DNA from: Nocardioides cynanchi | Lineage (GTDB): Bacteria > Actinomycetota > Actinomycetes > Propionibacteriales > Nocardioidaceae | Assembly (NCBI RefSeq): GCF_008761635.1 | Contig: NZ_CP044344.1 | Coordinates: 2,728,001 to 2,792,000 of the forward strand | Direction: 5' to 3' | DNA: 64,000 nucleotides | Shown here: one piece after another, positions 35,034 to 43,657 of the stretch | Layout of the letters: each line of letters begins with the position of its first letter | How positions within the stretch are numbered: the stretch's first letter is position 1 | Made by a program: the position numbers and the translations under genes | Notes under the pieces: model-generated | Database searches by the model: none | What the model saw: only the letters and a program-made list of their open reading frames with translations | Told to the model about the DNA's origin: nothing

Positions 35034-35287
35034 CACTGGCCTCCCGCGGCGTTGAGGATCCGGGTGACGAGGTCGCGGTCGTGGACGACGACCTCGCGCT
35101 CGCCGACCATGAGCCGCAGCTCGGCGGACCGGTGGTCCTTCACGTAGGCCACGACGGTCTCGTGGGCGCTGTCCGGGTGGCGGGTCGCCGTTGCTGCGGC
35201 CGCGCGGCCGCTGGTGAGCGCGACGCCCCCTACTGCCGCTCCCGCGCCGGCGGCGACGATGAGCTTCCTTCTGCTGGTCTCGGTCAT
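35033..35287 (-). CDS. Small Tat-signal protein of the DUF4331 operon
   Basis: An 84-residue protein with a twin-arginine signal (SRRKLIVAAGAGAAVGGVAL, cleavage near AAAATA), leaving a mature domain of about 45 residues (HETVVAYVKDHRSAELRLMV then GEREVVVHD). No family recognised. It is the first gene of the operon; its stop overlaps the DUF4331 start. Tat export with or without DUF4331 as a passenger is inferred. Confidence 0.75.
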   Translation of the reverse strand: MTETSRRKLIVAAGAGAAVGGVALTSGRAAAATATRHPDSAHETVVAYVKDHRSAELRLMVGEREVVVHDRDLVTRILNAAGGQ

Positions 35288-35320
35288 TGCTGTGCCCCTC
35301 CAAGGTGTCCACCACCCCTC

Positions 35321-35338
35321 GTGTGAGGGGCGTCACAC
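35321..35338. promoter_or_regulatory. Perfect Crp-type operator upstream of the DUF4331 operon
   Basis: GTGTGA-GGGGCG-TCACAC: both half-sites match the Crp/GlxR consensus TGTGA-N6-TCACA exactly. The site ends 34 bp before the operon ATG at 35287, a position overlapping a likely promoter. The crp gene of this genome is at 29063. An overlapping CCCCTC-GTGT-GAGGGG hairpin is also present. Confidence 0.6.
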
Positions 35339-35437
35339 AGTCTTCGGTGCGGAGGGACCGATCGGTGGGCCGGAGACCTTACGGATTTCGAACCCCGCCG
35401 GACCGGGGCTGGTCCAGGCAGGTGTAGGGCGGTCGGG

Positions 35438-36067
35438 TCAGACCAGGATCTGCGGCTCGGTCTTCTCGCGGACCTCGTCCTCGGTGACGCCGGGGGCGAG
35501 CTCGACCAGCCGGAGCCCCTCCGGGGTGACGTCGAGGACGCACAGGTCGGTGATGATCCGCTGGACCACGCCGCGGCCGGTGTAGGGCAGGTCGCACTCG
35601 AGGAGGATCTTCTTCGAGCCGTCCTTGGCGACGTGCTCCATCAGCACGATCACCCGCTTGGCGCCGTGGACCAGGTCCATCGCACCGCCCATCCCCTTGA
35701 CCATCTTCCCGGGGATCATCCAGTTGGCGATGTCGCCCTTCTCCGAGACCTGCATGGCGCCCAGGATCGCGGCGTCGATCTTGCCGCCGCGGATCATCCC
35801 GAACGACGTCGCGGAGTCGAAGAACGACGCCCCCTTGCGCAAGGTCACGGTCTCCTTGCCGGCATTGATCAGGTCGGGGTCCTCGTCACCCTCATAGGGG
35901 TAGGCGCCGACCCCGAGGATGCCGTTCTCCGACTGCAGCACGAGCTCGACGTCGTCGGCGACGTAGTTGGGCACCAACGTCGGCAGCCCGATGCCGAGGT
36001 TGACGTAGGAGCCGTCGGTCAGCTCCGAGGCGGCCCGGGCCGCCATCTCCTCACGGGTCCACGACAT
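35438..36067 (-). CDS. scoB: 3-oxoacid CoA-transferase subunit B
   Basis: A 209-residue beta subunit of a succinyl-CoA:3-ketoacid-type CoA transferase. The catalytic glutamate lies in [11 protein letters not shown], and the GGAMDLV segment ([14 protein letters not shown]) is conserved. It transfers CoA between acetoacetate or related oxoacids and succinyl-CoA, for ketone-body or branched-chain breakdown. ATG 36067 overlaps the scoA stop (TGATG), so translation is coupled. Confidence 0.92.
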   Translation of the reverse strand: MSWTREEMAARAASELTDGSYVNLGIGLPTLVPNYVADDVELVLQSENGILGVGAYPYEGDEDPDLINAGKETVTLRKGASFFDSATSFGMIRGGKIDAAILGAMQVSEKGDIANWMIPGKMVKGMGGAMDLVHGAKRVIVLMEHVAKDGSKKILLECDLPYTGRGVVQRIITDLCVLDVTPEGLRLVELAPGVTEDEVREKTEPQILV

Positions 36068-36891
36068 CAGCCGACCGTCCCTTCGTGGCCTCGACTTCGC
36101 TCGACCACCGGGGTCGCCTCCGGTCGCGGTCGGGTGGTGCGCTTCTCGATCTTCTTGTCAGCGGCCTGCTCGGGGGTCAGGGCGACCACGCGCTGCACGT
36201 AGACCCCGGGCGTGTGGACGTCCTCGGGCGGGATCTCGCCGGGCTCGACCAGGTGCTCGACCTCGGCGATCGTGACCCGCCCGCACATCGCGGCCAGCGG
36301 GTTGAAGTTGCGGGCGGACTCGCGGTAGACGAGGTTGCCGTGCCGGTCGCCCTTCCAGGCCCGGACCAGGCCGAAGTCGGCGATGATCGCCTCCTCGAGC
36401 ACGTACTCGCGGCTCTCCCCGTTGGTCACGAAGTCACGGGTCTCCTTGGGTGGCGAGGAGACGATCACGTTGCCTTCGGCGTCGTACTTCCAGGGGAGGC
36501 CGCCCTCGGCGACCTGGGTGCCGCCGCCGGTGGCGGTGAAGAACGCCGGGATCCCGGAGCCGCCGGCGCGCATCCGCTCGGCCAGCGTCCCCTGTGGGGT
36601 CAGCTCGACCTCGAGCTCGCCGGAGAGGTACTGCCGGGCGAACTCCTTGTTCTCCCCGACGTAGGAGGAGATCATCCGTCGCAGCCGCTTGGCCATCAGC
36701 AGGCGGCCGAGACCCCACTCGTCGACGCCGCAGTTGTTCGACACCGCCTCGAGGTCACCGACCCCGGCGTCGAGCACCGCGTCGATCAGCACCGACGGCA
36801 CCCCGCACAGCCCGAAGCCACCCACCGACAGACGGGCACCGTCGGGGATGTCGGCCACCGCCTCTGCTGCGCTCGCCACGACCTTGTCCAT
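36067..36891 (-). CDS. scoA: 3-oxoacid CoA-transferase subunit A
   Basis: A 274-residue alpha subunit with the glycine loop [12 protein letters not shown] and the [12 protein letters not shown] segment. ATG 36891 has AGGAGG eight bases upstream. The last dozen or so residues ([14 protein letters not shown]) are encoded by a copy of the REP-like palindrome, so the native C-terminus has been extended or replaced, probably harmlessly because the conserved fold ends earlier. Confidence 0.92.
   Translation of the reverse strand: MDKVVASAAEAVADIPDGARLSVGGFGLCGVPSVLIDAVLDAGVGDLEAVSNNCGVDEWGLGRLLMAKRLRRMISSYVGENKEFARQYLSGELEVELTPQGTLAERMRAGGSGIPAFFTATGGGTQVAEGGLPWKYDAEGNVIVSSPPKETRDFVTNGESREYVLEEAIIADFGLVRAWKGDRHGNLVYRESARNFNPLAAMCGRVTIAEVEHLVEPGEIPPEDVHTPGVYVQRVVALTPEQAADKKIEKRTTRPRPEATPVVERSRGHEGTVG
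36084..36109. repeat. REP-like palindrome, copy 2 (inside scoA)
   Basis: The reverse complement reads GGTGGTCGAGCGAAGTCGAG followed by GCCACG, matching copies at 59-84 and 44578-44603 with few differences. It lies within the 3' end of the scoA coding region, 17 bp from the scoB start. Confidence 0.75.
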
Positions 36892-36952
36892 CCACGCACC
36901 TCCTGGGCTGATCCTGCCACCGCCCGTGGGAGTACGTCGTGGGGCGGGGTGG

Positions 36953-37954
36953 TCAGCCGCCCGTCGGGTCCGGCAGCGACCACACGACGCTGTCGACCAG
37001 AACATGAATCCGGCCACCCGCCAGACCCGCGGCCCGCAGCCGCCCGTCGGGCACCGGGTGGGCCTTCCAGGTGCCCTCGGCGTTCCAGCACAGCCGGTTG
37101 CCGTCGACCGTGGCGACCAGGAACACGGGGTGGTCACCGTCGGTGGAGTCGACCAGCACGACCGGCCGATCGGGTCCGTCGACGACTGCGTCGGACAACG
37201 TGAGCACCGGAAGGGTCAGCGTCGTGCTGCGCACCAGTCCGCGGAAGGGCAGGGACAGGATCTCGTAGACCACCGGCTTGCGTTCGTGCCGCCCGGCGAC
37301 CCAGGTCCGCCGGCCACCGGCCCCCACGCCGACCGAGGACAGCTCGCTCGGCGCCGGGGACAGGTGCACGCGACGCCAGTCGGCGGCGTCCGAGGTCCGG
37401 GCGTCGGCCTCGGGGTCGACCAGCCACGCGGCGACCGGCGGGTCGTCGGCGTCACCGACCAGCCCGGCCACCGTGATCGGGCCGCCCGCGTGGAAGCCGA
37501 AGGCGAGGGCGGCATCGGGTGGGCCACCCAGCCGCAGGGCCCGACCTCTCGGCTCGCCGTCGCGCGCACCTTCGGAGATCGCGTGGGCCCGGAGCCTCCA
37601 CCCGCCGTCGGCCAGGGTGGCGACCAGCATCGCCGTCGCCCGGGTGTCGAGGACCGGAGCGGCCCAGGCCGCGCCGGTGGTCTCCAGCGAGCGCTCGCCG
37701 AGCACGTGCGGAGCAGCCACCTGCCACAGGTGCAGCTGGCCGTCGGCGCCGCGCCCGGTCAGCCAAGTGGCGTCGTCTCCTGAGAGTCCGATGACACCGA
37801 ACGAGTCCAGGTCCACCGCGTCGACCACGGTGGCCCCGGGTTCGGGGCCGGTGAGCAGGGCGACGAAGGCGGCGCCGTCCGCGGTGATGCCCGCGCAGAC
37901 GTCGCCGCGCAGCGCGGTGACGCGTCCGTCGACGTCGAGCCTGGTCCAGTCCAT
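36953..37954 (-). CDS. Unrecognised 333-residue protein, possible beta-propeller
   Basis: A soluble protein starting [19 protein letters not shown]. No signal peptide, no cysteine pair. Regular alternating strands and repeated segments of the kind [17 protein letters not shown] and [16 protein letters not shown] suggest a WD40- or YVTN-like propeller, but blades cannot be counted with confidence. ATG 37954 is chosen; the longer open frame upstream is antisense to arsA. It lies between scoA and the arsA pair with no operon partner. Function unknown. Confidence 0.65.
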   Translation of the reverse strand: MDWTRLDVDGRVTALRGDVCAGITADGAAFVALLTGPEPGATVVDAVDLDSFGVIGLSGDDATWLTGRGADGQLHLWQVAAPHVLGERSLETTGAAWAAPVLDTRATAMLVATLADGGWRLRAHAISEGARDGEPRGRALRLGGPPDAALAFGFHAGGPITVAGLVGDADDPPVAAWLVDPEADARTSDAADWRRVHLSPAPSELSSVGVGAGGRRTWVAGRHERKPVVYEILSLPFRGLVRSTTLTLPVLTLSDAVVDGPDRPVVLVDSTDGDHPVFLVATVDGNRLCWNAEGTWKAHPVPDGRLRAAGLAGGRIHVLVDSVVWSLPDPTGG

Positions 37955-38038
37955 CGGTACTTCCCCCCGGAAGACGGTAGCGCCGCGGACGCCCGACCGC
38001 CCCGAAGTCGGCCAAGGCTTTCCCATTACGCTCGGACC

Positions 38039-39046
38039 GTGGCCACCCCCGACTTCTCGAAGGTGCGCCTGCACATCGTCACCGGCAAGGGCGGCACCGG
38101 GAAGTCGACGGTCGCCGCGGCCCTGGCCCTGGCCCTGGCGTCGACCGGCCGCAACGTGCTGCTGTGCGAGGTGGAGGGTCGGCAGGGCATCGCCCGGATG
38201 TTCGACGTCGAGCCGCTGCCCTACGCCGAGCGCCGCGTCGCCACCGGTCTGGTCGGCGCCCAAGGCGAGCGCGGCGGTGTGGTCCACGCCCTGCACATCG
38301 ATCCAGAGTCGGCGCTGCTGGAGTACCTCGCCATGTACTACAAGCTCGGCCGCGCCGGGAAGGCGCTCGACCGCTTCGGCGTCGTCGAGTTCGCGACGAC
38401 GATCGCCCCGGGCGTGCGTGACGTGCTGCTGACCGGCAAGGTCTACGAGGCGACCGTCCGCAACGCCCGGAAGAAGAACGCCGTGACGTACGACGCGGTG
38501 GTGCTGGACGCTCCCCCGACCGGCCGGATCGCGCAGTTCCTCGGCGTCAACAACGAGCTGGCCGGGCTGGCCCGGATGGGCCCGATCAAGAGCCAGGCGG
38601 ACTCCATCACCTCGCTGTTCCGGTCCCCCCGCACCGTCTGCCACCTCGTCACGGTGCTGGAGGAGATGCCGGTGCAAGAGACCGCCGACGGCATCGCGGA
38701 CCTGAGGAAGCAGCGGATCCCGGTCGGCGGGGTCGTGATCAACCAGGTCCGCCCGCGGGACCTCGACGCCGACGACCTCGCCGCCCTGCGGGCCGGGAAG
38801 GTGACCAAGAAGCGGGTGGCCGCCGAGCTGACCGGGGCCGGCCTGCCGGGCACCGCCACCCTCGTGGCCGGTCTGCTCGCCGAGGGGCGCGACCACGCGG
38901 AGCGGCGGGCGCTCGAGGACAGCCAAAGGGCCGTGGTCGAGCAGCTCGAGGTGCCGTCGTACGAGCTGCCCCGGCTGGTCGGTGGCATCGACCTCGGCGG
39001 GCTCTACGAGCTGGCCCGGCTCCTGCGCGACCAGGGCATGGCATGA
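38039..39046 (+). CDS. ArsA-like anion-transporting ATPase, first of pair (Rv3679-like)
   Basis: A 335-residue soluble P-loop ATPase. The deviant Walker A ITGKGGTGKSTVAAAL has the signature lysine, and the Asp box VVLDAPPTGR is intact. In actinobacteria two such genes are always adjacent; the M. tuberculosis pair (Rv3679/Rv3680) forms a heteromeric ATPase implicated in envelope and redox stress. GTG 38039 yields the expected N-terminus (M)ATPDFSKVRLHIVTGKG. It overlaps the next gene by four bases (ATGA). Confidence 0.9.
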   Translation: MATPDFSKVRLHIVTGKGGTGKSTVAAALALALASTGRNVLLCEVEGRQGIARMFDVEPLPYAERRVATGLVGAQGERGGVVHALHIDPESALLEYLAMYYKLGRAGKALDRFGVVEFATTIAPGVRDVLLTGKVYEATVRNARKKNAVTYDAVVLDAPPTGRIAQFLGVNNELAGLARMGPIKSQADSITSLFRSPRTVCHLVTVLEEMPVQETADGIADLRKQRIPVGGVVINQVRPRDLDADDLAALRAGKVTKKRVAAELTGAGLPGTATLVAGLLAEGRDHAERRALEDSQRAVVEQLEVPSYELPRLVGGIDLGGLYELARLLRDQGMA

Positions 39047-40245
39047 GCGGGCCGCAGCGGCAGCCGAGCCGTACCCGCACCCGGGTCGGCCCCCAGACCG
39101 TCACCGGAGGCCGGCACCTCGACGTCGACGCCCTGCTCGACGACCGGCGTACCGGCATCATCGTGTGCTGCGGCAGCGGGGGGGTCGGCAAGACCACCAC
39201 GTCGGCCGCGCTCGCCCTGCGCGCCGCGGAGCGTGGCCGCCGGGTCGTGGTGCTGACCATCGACCCCGCACGGCGGCTGGCGCAGTCGATGGGGATCGAG
39301 GCCCTCGACAACACCCCGCGGCCGGTGGCCGGGGTCGTGGCCGACGGGAGCGGCGGCTCCCTCGACGCGATGATGCTCGACATGAAGCGCACCTTCGACG
39401 AGGTCGTCGAGGGCCAGGCGAGCCCGGAGAAGGCCCGCCAGATCCTGGAGAACCCCTTCTACATCGCCCTGTCGAGCTCGTTCGCCGGCACGCAGGAGTA
39501 CATGGCGATGGAGAAGCTCGGCCAGATCCACACCGACGCCCAGCGGGACGGTACCTACGACCTGATCGTGGTCGACACCCCGCCGTCGCGTTCGGCGCTC
39601 GACTTCCTCGACGCGCCCGAACGGCTGTCCAGCTTCCTGGACGGCCGGTTCATCAAGCTGCTGCTCGCCCCGGCGCGGGGGCCTGCCCGGCTGATGACCG
39701 CGGGGCTCACGATGGTCACCAACGCGCTGACCAAGGTGCTCGGTGCGCAGGTGCTGAGGGACATGCAGACGTTCGTCGCGGCGTTCGACACGCTCTTCGG
39801 CGGCTTCCGCCAGCGGGCTCAGAAGACCTTCGAGCTGCTCCAGGCCGACGGTACGGCGTTCCTCGTCGTGGCCTCGCCGGAGCCCGACGCGCTGCGCGAG
39901 GCGGCGTACTTCGTCGAGCGCCTCAGCGAGGACGACATGCCGCTGGCCGGGCTGGTGGTCAACCGGGCGAGCCCGACACCCACCGACGTCGTCTCGGCGG
40001 AGGAGGCGATGGCCGCGGCGCAGCGGCTGCGCAAGCAGGACCCGGAGTCACTGACCGCCGGTCTGCTCCGACTGCACGCCGACCGGCTGCGCCTCGCAGA
40101 GCGCGAGGCGATGCTGCAACGCCGGTTCGGTGTGGCGCACCCGCAGGTGCCCACGGCCGTGGTCCCGGCTCTGGCCGGAGACGTGCACGACCTGGACGGA
40201 CTCCGTCAGGTCGGCGCGCTGCTGGCGGGCGAGCGGCCGACCTGA
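39043..40245 (+). CDS. ArsA-like anion-transporting ATPase, second of pair (Rv3680-like)
   Basis: A 400-residue P-loop ATPase partner of the preceding gene. Walker A is CCGSGGVGKTTTSAALAL (no signature lysine at the first position: serine instead), Asp boxes LTIDPARRLAQS and VVDTPPSRSALDF. The asymmetry in the first lysine between the two subunits suggests one active and one regulatory site, an inference. It converges with whiB. Confidence 0.9.
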   Translation: MSGPQRQPSRTRTRVGPQTVTGGRHLDVDALLDDRRTGIIVCCGSGGVGKTTTSAALALRAAERGRRVVVLTIDPARRLAQSMGIEALDNTPRPVAGVVADGSGGSLDAMMLDMKRTFDEVVEGQASPEKARQILENPFYIALSSSFAGTQEYMAMEKLGQIHTDAQRDGTYDLIVVDTPPSRSALDFLDAPERLSSFLDGRFIKLLLAPARGPARLMTAGLTMVTNALTKVLGAQVLRDMQTFVAAFDTLFGGFRQRAQKTFELLQADGTAFLVVASPEPDALREAAYFVERLSEDDMPLAGLVVNRASPTPTDVVSAEEAMAAAQRLRKQDPESLTAGLLRLHADRLRLAEREAMLQRRFGVAHPQVPTAVVPALAGDVHDLDGLRQVGALLAGERPT

Positions 40246-40286
40246 CGGTGTTCTCCGGTTGCTGCCGGTGTCTTCGTCAGCGCGGC

Positions 40287-40574
40287 TCAGGCGCTGATGA
40301 CCACACCGGCGTGCTGCTCACGGGCGCTCTCGAGAACGACCCGCCACGACGCGTTCGGACGACGGCGCAGCAGGGCTCGGCGTTCGCGTTCGGTCATCCC
40401 GCCCCAGACGCCCCATTCGATCTGGTTGTCGAGAGCCTCGGCGAGGCACTCGGTGCGTACCGGGCACGCACCGCAAACCTGCTTGGCCTTGTTCTGCTCC
40501 GCACCGCGGACGAACAGCTTGTCGGGCGATGACGCCTGGCACGCGGCCTGGCTTGCCCAGTCTTGATTCCACAT
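40287..40574 (-). CDS. WhiB-family transcriptional regulator (WhiB4-like)
   Basis: A 95-residue Wbl protein with the four [4Fe-4S] cysteines: AACQ, then VCGACPVRTEC (C-x2-C-x5-C), then GVWGGMTERER turn and a basic C-terminus. ATG 40574 is used; an in-frame upstream start would add 38 non-conserved residues. The position between the ArsA pair and ponA2 matches Rv3681c (whiB4), a redox-responsive repressor. It is divergent from ponA2 across a 200-bp region containing an inverted repeat. Confidence 0.93.
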   Translation of the reverse strand: MWNQDWASQAACQASSPDKLFVRGAEQNKAKQVCGACPVRTECLAEALDNQIEWGVWGGMTERERRALLRRRPNASWRVVLESAREQHAGVVISA

Positions 40575-40702
40575 AATGGCTTCCCCACAGTCGCCATGCT
40601 GAGAAGCGTCCCCATGACGCCACCCGTTTCCGAGTGCCTCAGTCTGTGTTCCAACGTAAAGAACTGCCGCGGCAGGCGGGAGACTCATCCGGGTTGACTC
40701 CC

Positions 40703-40720
40703 CTAGTCCCTAAGGACTAG
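40703..40720. promoter_or_regulatory. Inverted repeat between whiB and ponA2
   Basis: CTAGTCC-CTAA-GGACTAG, seven perfect pairs with a four-base spacer, 55 bp before the ponA2 start and 129 bp before the whiB ATG. CTAG is rare in this genome, so the match is unlikely to be chance. It is a candidate operator for a dimeric regulator of one or both genes. Confidence 0.45.
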
Positions 40721-40774
40721 TCCGTGGGGGCCACAAATGGGCAGTGTTCGTAGTCGTCACGTACCCTTGACCCC

Positions 40775-43120
40775 ATGTCAGTGCCCCCCGGCGAGCGCCT
40801 TCCAGCCTCCCGCATCGCCTCTCATCTGGCCGTGATGGCGGTCGTGGCGGCCGTGATGGGGGTCGTCGTGGCCGGTCTCGCGATCCCGTTCGCGGGGGTG
40901 CTCGGCATCGGCGCCAAGTCGCTGTCCAAGACCGTCGACAACCTGCCGGCCCAGCTCGAGGCCGACCCGCTGGCCCAGCAGACCAAGATCGTCGACGGGT
41001 CGGGCAACGTGATCGCCACCCTCTACGACCAGAACCGGATCAACGTCCCGCTGAGCCAGATCTCGCGGAAGATGACCAAGGCGATCGTCGCCATCGAGGA
41101 CTACCGCTTCTACCAGCACGGTGCCCTCGACCTGAAGGGCACGCTGCGCGCCCTGGTCACCAACCAGGCCAGCAACGGCACCGTCCAGGGTGGCTCCTCG
41201 ATCACCCAGCAGATGGTCAAGATGACGCTGCTCAACCAGGCGAAGACCGCCAAGGAGCGCAAGGCGGCCACGGCCGACACCTACGCCCGCAAGCTCACCG
41301 AGCTGCGCTACGCGATCGCCTTCGAGCAGCACTACTCCAAGGACTGGATCCTCGAGCGCTACCTCAACATCGCCTACTTCGGCGACGGTGCGTACGGCGT
41401 CCAGGCAGCGGCCCGGCACTACTTCGGCACCAACGCCAAGGACCTCACCCTGGTGCAGGGTGCGACGCTGGCCGGCCTGGTCAAGAACCCCACGGGCTAC
41501 GACCCGATCACCAACGCCGCCCACGCCATCGAGCGCCGCAACGTCGTCCTGGACCGGATGGCCCAGCTGCACGTGATCTCCCAGCACCAGGCCGACAAGA
41601 ACAAGAAGCTCCCGCTGGGCCTGCACCCGGTGCAGACGCCCAACGGCTGCGTGAACTCCAGCGCCCCCTTCTTCTGCGACTACGTCGTCAACTACCTCGA
41701 GCACGACCCGGCCCTGGGCAAGACCGCCGCCGCTCGCAAGAAGCTGCTCTACACCGGCGGCCTGACGATCCACACCACGATCAGCCTGCGCGACCAGCGC
41801 GCGGCCGACACCTCGGTCAGCAAGCACGTCTACCCGACCAACCAGGCGATCGGCGCGCTGGCGATGGTGCAGCCCGGCACCGGCGACGTGAAGGCGCTCT
41901 CGCAGTCGCGACCGATGGGTCGCGACGCCAAGGCCGGCCAGACCTTCCTCAACTACGTCGTGCCGCAGAAGTACGGCGACTCCGCCGGCTTCCAGCCGGG
42001 GTCGACCTTCAAGGCGTTCGTGCTGGCGGCCGCGATCCGCCAGGGCATCCCGCTCAGCGAGACCATCGCCTCGCCGATGGTCGAGAACATCCCGATGAAC
42101 CAGTACCGCGTCTGCGGCGACCGACCGTTCGCCAGCACCGACACCTGGAACGTCCACAGCTCCACCATCTCCGGGACCATGGACGCCTACACCGGCACCC
42201 AGGAGTCGGTGAACACCTTCTTCGCCAAGCTCGAGCTCCAGACCGGGCTGTGCGCGCCATACCACCTGGCCAAGAAGATGGGGATCACCCTCAACGACCC
42301 CCCGACCGAGATGGTCCCGTCGTTCACCCTCGGTGTCGCCTCGGTCAGCCCGCTGGAGCTGGCCGGCGCCTACGCCACCTTCGCGGCCCGCGGTCTGCAC
42401 TGCGACGCCCGCCCGGTGGTCTCCATCGACGACTCGAACGGCCACCAGCTCAAGGCCTACCCCACCCAGTGCCAGCAGGTGCTCGCGGCGCCGGTAGCCG
42501 ACGCGGTGAACGACGTGCTGCGCGGCGTGATGTCACCGACCGGGTTCGGCGCCAACCTGATCCTCAACCAGGAGTCCGCGGCCAAGACCGGCACCAACGA
42601 CAACAACATGTCGGTGTGGTTCATGGGCTACACGCCCAACCTCGCCACGGCCTCGATGATCGCCGGAGCCAACAGCCAGGGGCACTGGATCACCCTGAAC
42701 GGCCAGACCATCGGCGGGGTGTTCACCGACGTGGCGCACGGGTCCACGACCGCCGGCCCGATGTGGTACGACGCGATGAGCCAGATCCAGAACTGGCTGC
42801 CCGACGCGACGTTCACCCCGCCCAACGGCCAAGACATCAACGGCGTCCAGACCACCGTGCCCGACGTCTCCGGCCAGCCCTACGACCAGGCGGCCAACGA
42901 GCTCAAGCAGGCCGGCTTCCAGGTCACCGACGGTGGCTACCGCAACTCCGGCTACGCCGTGGACACGGTCGCCTACACCAACCCCGGTGCAGGCACGCAG
43001 GTCGCCAGCGGCACGGCGATCACGATCTACCGCTCCAACGGCAACCCCTACGTCCCACCCACGCATCATCACCACGGTGGGGGCAACCCCGGCCACGGGA
43101 ACGGGCACCACGGGCACTAG
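40775..43120 (+). CDS. ponA2: Bifunctional class A penicillin-binding protein (PonA2-like)
   Basis: A 781-residue peptidoglycan synthase. A cytoplasmic tail and one membrane helix (about 18-45) precede a GT51 glycosyltransferase (catalytic Glu in AIEDYRFYQHGALD, about 108; GGSSITQQ). The transpeptidase has active serine in QPGSTFKAF (about 410) and KTGTNDNN (about 604). One PASTA domain (VPDVSGQPYDQAANELKQ) lies at about 692-757. The last 20 residues are rich in His and Gly (THHHHGG), an unusual tail that may bind metal. Confidence 0.94.
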   Translation: MSVPPGERLPASRIASHLAVMAVVAAVMGVVVAGLAIPFAGVLGIGAKSLSKTVDNLPAQLEADPLAQQTKIVDGSGNVIATLYDQNRINVPLSQISRKMTKAIVAIEDYRFYQHGALDLKGTLRALVTNQASNGTVQGGSSITQQMVKMTLLNQAKTAKERKAATADTYARKLTELRYAIAFEQHYSKDWILERYLNIAYFGDGAYGVQAAARHYFGTNAKDLTLVQGATLAGLVKNPTGYDPITNAAHAIERRNVVLDRMAQLHVISQHQADKNKKLPLGLHPVQTPNGCVNSSAPFFCDYVVNYLEHDPALGKTAAARKKLLYTGGLTIHTTISLRDQRAADTSVSKHVYPTNQAIGALAMVQPGTGDVKALSQSRPMGRDAKAGQTFLNYVVPQKYGDSAGFQPGSTFKAFVLAAAIRQGIPLSETIASPMVENIPMNQYRVCGDRPFASTDTWNVHSSTISGTMDAYTGTQESVNTFFAKLELQTGLCAPYHLAKKMGITLNDPPTEMVPSFTLGVASVSPLELAGAYATFAARGLHCDARPVVSIDDSNGHQLKAYPTQCQQVLAAPVADAVNDVLRGVMSPTGFGANLILNQESAAKTGTNDNNMSVWFMGYTPNLATASMIAGANSQGHWITLNGQTIGGVFTDVAHGSTTAGPMWYDAMSQIQNWLPDATFTPPNGQDINGVQTTVPDVSGQPYDQAANELKQAGFQVTDGGYRNSGYAVDTVAYTNPGAGTQVASGTAITIYRSNGNPYVPPTHHHHGGGNPGHGNGHHGH

Positions 43121-43575
43121 CCCAGCTGTCGGCGTACCTCCGCAGCGACGACGCCTCCGTCGGCGCGACCCTTGACCTGCGGCGAGACCACGCCCATCAC
43201 CTTGCCCATCGCCCGCATGCCCTCACCGGCGGCACCGGTCTGCGCGATCGCCGCCGTCACCAGCTCGGCGATCTCCGCCTCACCGAGCTGCTCGGGCAGG
43301 TAGTCGGCGATCACCGCGGCCTCGGCGGTCTCCTTCTCTGAGAGCTCGGTGCGGCCGGCGTCGGCGAACGCCGTGGCGGCCTCGCGGCGCTTCTTCGCCT
43401 CCGTGGACAGCACGCCGATCACGTCGTCGTCGGTGAGCTCCCGGGCCTCCTTGCCGGCGACCTCGGCGTTGGTGATCGCCGAGAGCACCATCCGGATCGT
43501 GGAGGAGCGGAGCTCGTCGCGGGCCTTGATCGAGGTGACGAGGTCGCTGCGCAGCCGGTCCTTCAGGGCACTCAT
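43117..43575 (-). CDS. GatB/YqeY domain protein
   Basis: A 152-residue helical protein starting MSALKDRLRSDLVTSIKARD, with the family segments STIRMVLSAITNAEV, EAKKRREAATAF, YLPEQL and MGKVMG. YqeY-like proteins resemble the tRNA-binding tail of GatB; their role (possibly tRNA or amidotransferase related) is not established. It is convergent with ponA2 and overlaps it by four bases at the 3' ends. Confidence 0.9.
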   Translation of the reverse strand: MSALKDRLRSDLVTSIKARDELRSSTIRMVLSAITNAEVAGKEARELTDDDVIGVLSTEAKKRREAATAFADAGRTELSEKETAEAAVIADYLPEQLGEAEIAELVTAAIAQTGAAGEGMRAMGKVMGVVSPQVKGRADGGVVAAEVRRQLG

Positions 43576-43657
43576 CGTCCGAGGTCCCCGCGGAAGTGGA
43601 AGTGCAAGGAGCGGTTCCGTGGGGTGGTCATGTGGGCCATTGTGGCAGCCTTGCCGG

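Noticed and set aside
36953..38926. A 657-codon minus-strand gene extending over the first ArsA gene
   Set aside because: The part beyond 37954 is antisense to a clear ArsA ATPase; ATG 37954 gives a compact protein.
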